DNA of 45,121 nt from contig DATIKM010000130.1 in assembly GCA_035477595.1 (NCBI GenBank), forward strand, positions 1-45,121, in the 5' to 3' direction. The notes under the pieces were generated by a model, which worked only from the letters and a program-made list of their open reading frames with translations, was not told the origin of the DNA and did not search any database. A program made the position numbers and the translations under genes. The DNA comes from DATIKM01 sp035477595 (GTDB lineage Bacteria; Armatimonadota; Chthonomonadetes; Chthonomonadales; CAJBBX01). This document shows, piece by piece, positions 41,123 through 45,121 of the stretch. Numbering within the stretch: position 1 is the stretch's first letter; each line of letters starts with the position of its first letter.

Positions 41123-42585
41123 GCGCCCCGGCCGCAGGGCATTCGGCGGCACCGCAGGCCATCGCGTCGAGCGGCGCACTCCCCCGCGAGCGCATTGAGC
41201 GCGTCGACGCCTGGGGCATGTCTCAGCACGCAGTCAGCTACGTGTATCGTCCATCCACCGTCGAAGGCGCGCGCGCCGTGCACGACCTCGCGCGGAGCGC
41301 CGCCCTTCCCGTCGGGCTGCGGGGCGCCGGATGCAGCTACGGGGATGCAGCGCTGATCAGCGAGGGCATCGCCCTCGACCTGAGCCGAATGAACCGCATC
41401 CTGGAGTGGAACCCCGACACGGGCCTTGTGCGCGCCGAGGCAGGCGTCACCATAGGGCAGCTCTGGCGCCACGTGATCGGCGATGGCTGGTGGCCCCCCG
41501 TCGTGCCCGGCACCATGCACCCCACGCTGGGCGGCGCGCTCGGGATGAACATCCACGGCAAGAACAACTACCAAGCGGGCACGCTCGGCGAGCATGTGGT
41601 GAACGTCGACCTGCTGCTGCCTGACGGCGCTCTGCGACGCTGCTCCCACGAGCAGGACGCCGACCTGTTCCACGCGGTGATCGGCGGATTCGGCGTACTC
41701 GGCTGCCTCGTCTCCATCGCGCTGCAGATGAAGCGCGTCTACTCCGGGTTGCTGCGGGTCGAGCCCGTCGTGGTGCCGCGGCTGCACGACTTCTTCGAGG
41801 AGTTCGAGCATCGGCTGGCCGCGGCGGACTACCTTGTGGGCTGGGTCGACTGCTTCGCCCGCGGCAACGCTCTCGGGCGCGGCCAGATCCATCATGCGGG
41901 CTACCTGCCGGCAGGGGAGGACCCCTGCCCGACCCAGACGCTGCGCGCGGAGCATCAGGACCTGCCCGGCATGCTCTACGGCGTGGTGCCGCGCAGCATG
42001 GTGCCGCTCCTGATGAAGCCGATGGTGCGGCCCTCGGGCGTGCGACTGGTGAACTGGGCCAAGTACCGGTCGTCTGTCCGGCGCGACCGGTGCGTCCACT
42101 ACGAGCCCCACGCTCGGTTCGCCTTCCTGCTGGACTACGTCCCGGAGTGGAAGCGCGCCTACGGGCCGCGAGGGCTGGTGCAGTACCAGAGCTTCATCCC
42201 GAAGGCCGCCGCGGAAGAGGCGTTCAGGGGCCAAATCGCGCTGACGCAGGCTCGCGGGCTTGTGCCGTACCTCGGCGTCCTCAAGCGCCACCGTCCGGAC
42301 CCGTTCCTCATGACGCACAGCGTGGACGGATACTCCTTGGCGCTCGACTTCCACGTCACGCGGCGCAACCTGGGACGTCTGCGGGCGCTGACGGCGGACC
42401 TCGACCGAATCGTGATGGAGGCAGGCGGCAGACACTATCTGGCCAAGGACAGCCTGATGTCCGAGGCTGCCGCAGCAGCGCTTCGGTCAGAGGAGCGCAC
42501 CCGGCGCTTCCTCGACCTCAAGCGCCAGATCGACCCCGAAGGTCTGCTCCAGACCGACCTCTACCGCCGCCTGTTCGCGACCTGA
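41119..42585 (+). CDS. FAD-linked oxidase, DprE1-like
   Basis: A 488-residue PCMH-type FAD oxidoreductase. The flavin domain shows GLRGAGCSYGDAALISEG, LVRAEAGVTIGQLWRHVI, VVPGTMHPTLGGALGMNIHGKNN (His146) and GEHVVNVDLLLPDG. The C-terminal substrate domain shows PEWKRAYGPRGLVQYQSFIP and GGRHYLAKDSLM with K443. These align well with DprE1, which oxidises decaprenylphosphoryl-ribose; its active-site Lys418 matches K443. Where mycobacterial DprE1 has the benzothiazinone-reactive Cys387, this protein has Ala408. The start overlaps the SDR stop as ATGA. Other VAO-type sugar oxidases are less similar by eye, but the polyprenyl-phosphate substrate is unproven. Confidence 0.82.
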   Translation: MSAPAAGHSAAPQAIASSGALPRERIERVDAWGMSQHAVSYVYRPSTVEGARAVHDLARSAALPVGLRGAGCSYGDAALISEGIALDLSRMNRILEWNPDTGLVRAEAGVTIGQLWRHVIGDGWWPPVVPGTMHPTLGGALGMNIHGKNNYQAGTLGEHVVNVDLLLPDGALRRCSHEQDADLFHAVIGGFGVLGCLVSIALQMKRVYSGLLRVEPVVVPRLHDFFEEFEHRLAAADYLVGWVDCFARGNALGRGQIHHAGYLPAGEDPCPTQTLRAEHQDLPGMLYGVVPRSMVPLLMKPMVRPSGVRLVNWAKYRSSVRRDRCVHYEPHARFAFLLDYVPEWKRAYGPRGLVQYQSFIPKAAAEEAFRGQIALTQARGLVPYLGVLKRHRPDPFLMTHSVDGYSLALDFHVTRRNLGRLRALTADLDRIVMEAGGRHYLAKDSLMSEAAAAALRSEERTRRFLDLKRQIDPEGLLQTDLYRRLFAT

Positions 42586-42589
42586 GGGG

Positions 42590-43387
42590 CTACTCCGAGC
42601 CAGCTACAAGGTGGAACACCGAGACCTCCGGCTCGCAGCGTACCCTCCGCCGCAGCGGCCACGATCCGGCTGTCCCAAGCCCGCGGTTCACGTAGAGCCG
42701 CGAGTTCCCGCGCCGGTACCAGCCGTGGACGTAGCGCGTCCTGAGGTGGACCCAGCAGACCCAAGCGGCGGGAAAGAAAAGGAAGTCGAACTGCCCGCCA
42801 TGCGTGTGTCCCGATAGCATCAGCAGTTCGCGATCCGCCGGCACCTGGGTGAACGCCCTCGGATTGTGCGAGAGGACCACTGTGGCAGCGCCGGTCGGCA
42901 CCTGGCGCAGGGCGGCCGCAAGGTCCGGGCTGCCCGAATGCACATCGTCAGTTCCCGCGATCCATAGCCCGGGCAGCGCCTCCACGGCGCGATTGTCGAG
43001 TACCTCGCACCCGAAACCGCTCAGAGCTGAGCGCATCAGGCACGCGTCCGCCGTGTAGTCATGGTTGCCGACCACAGCGAACGTGCCGCGACGCGGCCTC
43101 AGGCCGGCGAGGATGCGCGCCACAGGCAGAACGTCGGCGACGCGGCGCTCCACAAAGTCGCCGGTGAGCACAACGAAGTCGGGACGCAGCGCGTTGATGC
43201 GCTCCACAGCGTCGGTCAGCAATGCGTCGACATCCCCGCCGTGCCGGTGAGTGTCGGACACCTGCGCGATGGTGACGCCGTTCGCTTCGCGGGGCAGACC
43301 GCTGAGGGGGACGGTGTGACGGCTAAGCTCGAACCCGGGCGCCGGTGAGGGCACGGGGACCGCGTCGATCGGATCGAGCTCTAGCAT
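42590..43387 (-). CDS. Calcineurin-like metallophosphoesterase (YaeI/YkuE type)
   Basis: A 265-residue dimetal phosphoesterase. All metal motifs are present: AQVSDTHRHGGD (DxH), LTGDFVERR (GD), VVGNHDYTAD (GNHD), VVLSHNPRAF (His) and LSGHTHGGQFDFLFFP (GHTHGG). The late LYVNRGLGTAGSWPLRRRV segment is typical of the YaeI/YkuE/LpxG-like group, which acts on UDP-diacylglucosamine or other phosphodiesters at the membrane. No N-terminal membrane helix is seen and the ribosome site before the ATG is poor. Its stop is only 4 bp from that of the convergent FAD oxidase, with no terminator between. Substrate unknown. Confidence 0.9.
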   Translation of the reverse strand: MLELDPIDAVPVPSPAPGFELSRHTVPLSGLPREANGVTIAQVSDTHRHGGDVDALLTDAVERINALRPDFVVLTGDFVERRVADVLPVARILAGLRPRRGTFAVVGNHDYTADACLMRSALSGFGCEVLDNRAVEALPGLWIAGTDDVHSGSPDLAAALRQVPTGAATVVLSHNPRAFTQVPADRELLMLSGHTHGGQFDFLFFPAAWVCWVHLRTRYVHGWYRRGNSRLYVNRGLGTAGSWPLRRRVRCEPEVSVFHLVAGSE

Positions 43388-43416
43388 GGCGGACAGAGGA
43401 GGAATGACAACGTCAA

Positions 43417-43881
43417 CTAGGAGATCCCTTCGATGGTCGGTCTGCGCGCTCCGGAGCCCTGCATCCCTGTCAGCATTCCTGTAAGGTAGTCACGCATCGC
43501 CAGCAAAGCGGCGGCCCCCACGAGCGCATGCAGCAGCATCGAGATGAGGCTCACCACCACGCAGAGCCGACCGACCCTCTGCCGGTCAGCGTCCTCGCAC
43601 ATCAGGAACGCGAGCCCCACGGGCAGGCCGAAGTACGGCATCAGCAGGCCGAGCGCCACGGCTGCCCTCACCGCGATCGCATGGTCGCCCAGACGCACGC
43701 CAACTCCATGTACCGCCATCGCGACACGGCCCAGTGGCAGTGGCGCATCAGCGGGCGAGGCGATCTCAGGCGCCGGCTTCCGGGCCCTGAGAGGCGCCCC
43801 GCACTTCCAGCATACGGTTAGCGTGTCGAAGTTGTTCGTGCCGCAACCCGGACAGACGATCCGGCCCGCGCTCTGCCCCAT
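43417..43881 (-). CDS. Zinc-ribbon membrane protein
   Basis: A 154-residue protein from the ATG at 43881 (GGAGG eight bases upstream; a GTG at 43890 is possible). Residues 9-31 hold a zinc ribbon, CPGCGTNN...CWKCGAPL. Two to three membrane helices follow (AIAVRAAVALGLLMPYFGLPVG, LCVVVSLISMLLHALVGAAALL). No function can be assigned. It resembles other small ribbon-plus-membrane proteins of unknown role and lies between a phosphoesterase and a dehydrogenase on the same strand. Confidence 0.75.
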   Translation of the reverse strand: MGQSAGRIVCPGCGTNNFDTLTVCWKCGAPLRARKPAPEIASPADAPLPLGRVAMAVHGVGVRLGDHAIAVRAAVALGLLMPYFGLPVGLAFLMCEDADRQRVGRLCVVVSLISMLLHALVGAAALLAMRDYLTGMLTGMQGSGARRPTIEGIS

Positions 43882-43928
43882 GCCCTCCACCTCCCGGCGC
43901 TCTCACGGACTCCTGCGTGCGGCGCTCC

Positions 43929-45062
43929 TCAGCCCGAGACGGCCTCCCACTGCCCGGTCCGCGAGGACCGCTCGCAGGCCGCCACGACTCTCTGAGCCGC
44001 CAGGCCGTCCTCGAACGACGGCCTCCGTAGCTCGCCGGCGGCCACCGATTCCACGAAGTCGTACAGGCAGTGCGCGTGAAACTGCAGCCATCCGACGCTG
44101 CTCTTGGTAGCCCCGATCGCGTAGGGCTTCGGATAGCGGGCCACGCACTCGAGCCGCTGCTGACCCCTGGAGCCCCCGAGCGGCGCCTCCGGATCGCGGT
44201 TGTCGTAGACCGTCAGCCAGTTCGGGTCCATCAGGTTGAAGGAGATCGCGCCCCGGCTACCGTGCAGATCGAAGCGAAGCTCGTCCTGCGCCCCAGTGGC
44301 GAGCCGCGATGCCTCAATGCTTCCCAGGGCGCCGCACGCCATGCGCGCCTGGATGAGCGCCACATCGTCGACATCCACGCAGACCGGATACCTAGTCATC
44401 GGGTCCGGCCGCTCCTCGATGAAGGTGCGCATCTCCGCCCGCACCTCGGCGAAGTCGCCAAGCAGGAAGCGCATGAGGTCGATGGCATGGACACCCAGAT
44501 CCATGATGGCGCCACCGCCGCTTCGGTCGTAGCGCAGGCGCCAGGTGGCCGGCCGGCGTGGGTCGAGATAGCCGGCGTGCAGGTAGGCGGCGCGGAAGTG
44601 GTACACCTGCCCGAGGAAATCGTCATCTACCAGCTGTCGCGCCCGAAGGATGGCCGGTACGAAACGGTAGTGGAAGGTCATGCGGTGCACGCAGCACGTG
44701 GAGCGCGCTAGCGCCGCGACCTCCTCGGCCTCGTCGACGGTGCGCGTCAGCGGCTTGTCGCAGTAGACGTGCTTCCCGGCCCTCAGCGCGTCGAGCAGCA
44801 GGTCCCGATGTGCGTCGTTCGGCGTGCAGCAATGAATGGCATGGATGTCGTCGCGCTCCAGTAGCGCGCGGTGGTCGCGCACCGCCACCTCGAAGCCCGC
44901 CTGCTCGATCGCCTTCCTGCCACTCGCCTCGCTGGCGGTGCACACGCCGACCAGCCGCGTGCGAGCCGGCATCGGGTCGTAGAGGAGTGGGAGCGCCCGG
45001 TGAGCGAACGTGTGCACCTTGCCAATGAAACCGTAGCCGACGATGCCGATGCCCAGATCCAT
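43929..45062 (-). CDS. Gfo/Idh/MocA family oxidoreductase
   Basis: A 377-residue NAD(P)-dependent dehydrogenase, the second in the window and only distantly similar to the one at 4303. The Rossmann fold is IGIVGYGFIGKVHTFAHRAL and the family signature is KHVYCDKPLTRTVDEAEEV. The C-terminal domain has RSGGGAIMDLGVHAIDLMRFLLGDF with the family's Asp/His pocket residues. GAGGAG precedes the ATG by nine bases. The region past 45062 up to the window end is too short to judge. Substrate, probably a sugar or cyclitol, is unknown. Confidence 0.93.
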   Translation of the reverse strand: MDLGIGIVGYGFIGKVHTFAHRALPLLYDPMPARTRLVGVCTASEASGRKAIEQAGFEVAVRDHRALLERDDIHAIHCCTPNDAHRDLLLDALRAGKHVYCDKPLTRTVDEAEEVAALARSTCCVHRMTFHYRFVPAILRARQLVDDDFLGQVYHFRAAYLHAGYLDPRRPATWRLRYDRSGGGAIMDLGVHAIDLMRFLLGDFAEVRAEMRTFIEERPDPMTRYPVCVDVDDVALIQARMACGALGSIEASRLATGAQDELRFDLHGSRGAISFNLMDPNWLTVYDNRDPEAPLGGSRGQQRLECVARYPKPYAIGATKSSVGWLQFHAHCLYDFVESVAAGELRRPSFEDGLAAQRVVAACERSSRTGQWEAVSG

Positions 45063-45121
45063 GCCGATGCACTCCTCAGGAGGCTACGGGCGCCCGGAGA
45101 TGCACGGACGTCCGCACCGGC

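Noticed and set aside
1..45121. Search for tRNA genes, rRNA, CRISPR arrays, insertion sequences and prophage
   Set aside because: No T-loop plus acceptor pairing, no regular spaced repeats, no transposase or integrase motifs were noticed by eye; a tRNAscan or Infernal run could still find a small RNA.

Overview
The window is a high-GC chromosomal segment from a diderm bacterium. Outer-membrane character is shown by a beta-barrel protein of the LptD/OstA type ending in Phe. A SigH-like sigma factor, a long-form HisG, solitary Gfo/Idh/MocA and URO-D-family enzymes, and very large secreted proteins with FlgD-like C-termini together suggest Armatimonadota or a related lineage. That placement is inference; no rRNA is present. 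Genes are dense, several start at GTG or TTG, and no tRNA, CRISPR array, insertion sequence or prophage was recognised.

Region 1 (1-5.9 kb) is glycan and small-molecule catabolism: a URO-D-family protein and a secreted GH29 alpha-L-fucosidase on the plus strand, then a sugar isomerase/epimerase and a Gfo/Idh/MocA dehydrogenase on the minus strand. Beside them is a decayed N-terminal remnant of an isocitrate/isopropylmalate dehydrogenase gene. Region 2 (6-10.8 kb) has an unrecognised 357-residue protein and two cyclic-di-GMP-type proteins (HD-GYP/GAF/GGDEF and EAL) with altered active-site motifs. Region 3 (11-14.1 kb) has L-rhamnose isomerase and an unusual fusion: two TFIIB-type zinc ribbons, a complete beta-carbonic anhydrase, a double zinc ribbon and a C-terminal membrane anchor.

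Region 4 (14.1-31.3 kb) is the most striking part: six consecutive minus-strand genes for exported proteins behind one near-consensus promoter. In transcription order they are a 1948-residue PD40/amidotransferase-like/carboxypeptidase-regulatory-repeat protein, a CsgG-like protein, a subtilisin, a 901-residue surface protein, a small exported protein with a C-terminal hydrophobic segment, and an Ig-like/OstA/barrel outer-membrane protein. Three of the six share a homologous C-terminal module of about 245 residues ending in a FlgD-like Ig fold. Most are followed by a GC-rich hairpin without a T-tract. I propose a surface-display or export system that has not been described as a unit.

Region 5 (31.3-40.2 kb) is housekeeping: coaE, rpsA, polA and the RNase P RNA on the minus strand, a divergent SigH-like sigma gene, then isochorismatase-type hydrolase, ruvA and hisG. 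rnpB and the sigma gene have back-to-back sigma-70 promoters. Region 6 (40.4-45.1 kb) has an overlapping SDR/FAD-oxidase pair resembling DprE2/DprE1 of arabinan precursor synthesis, a metallophosphoesterase, a zinc-ribbon membrane protein and a second Gfo/Idh/MocA dehydrogenase.
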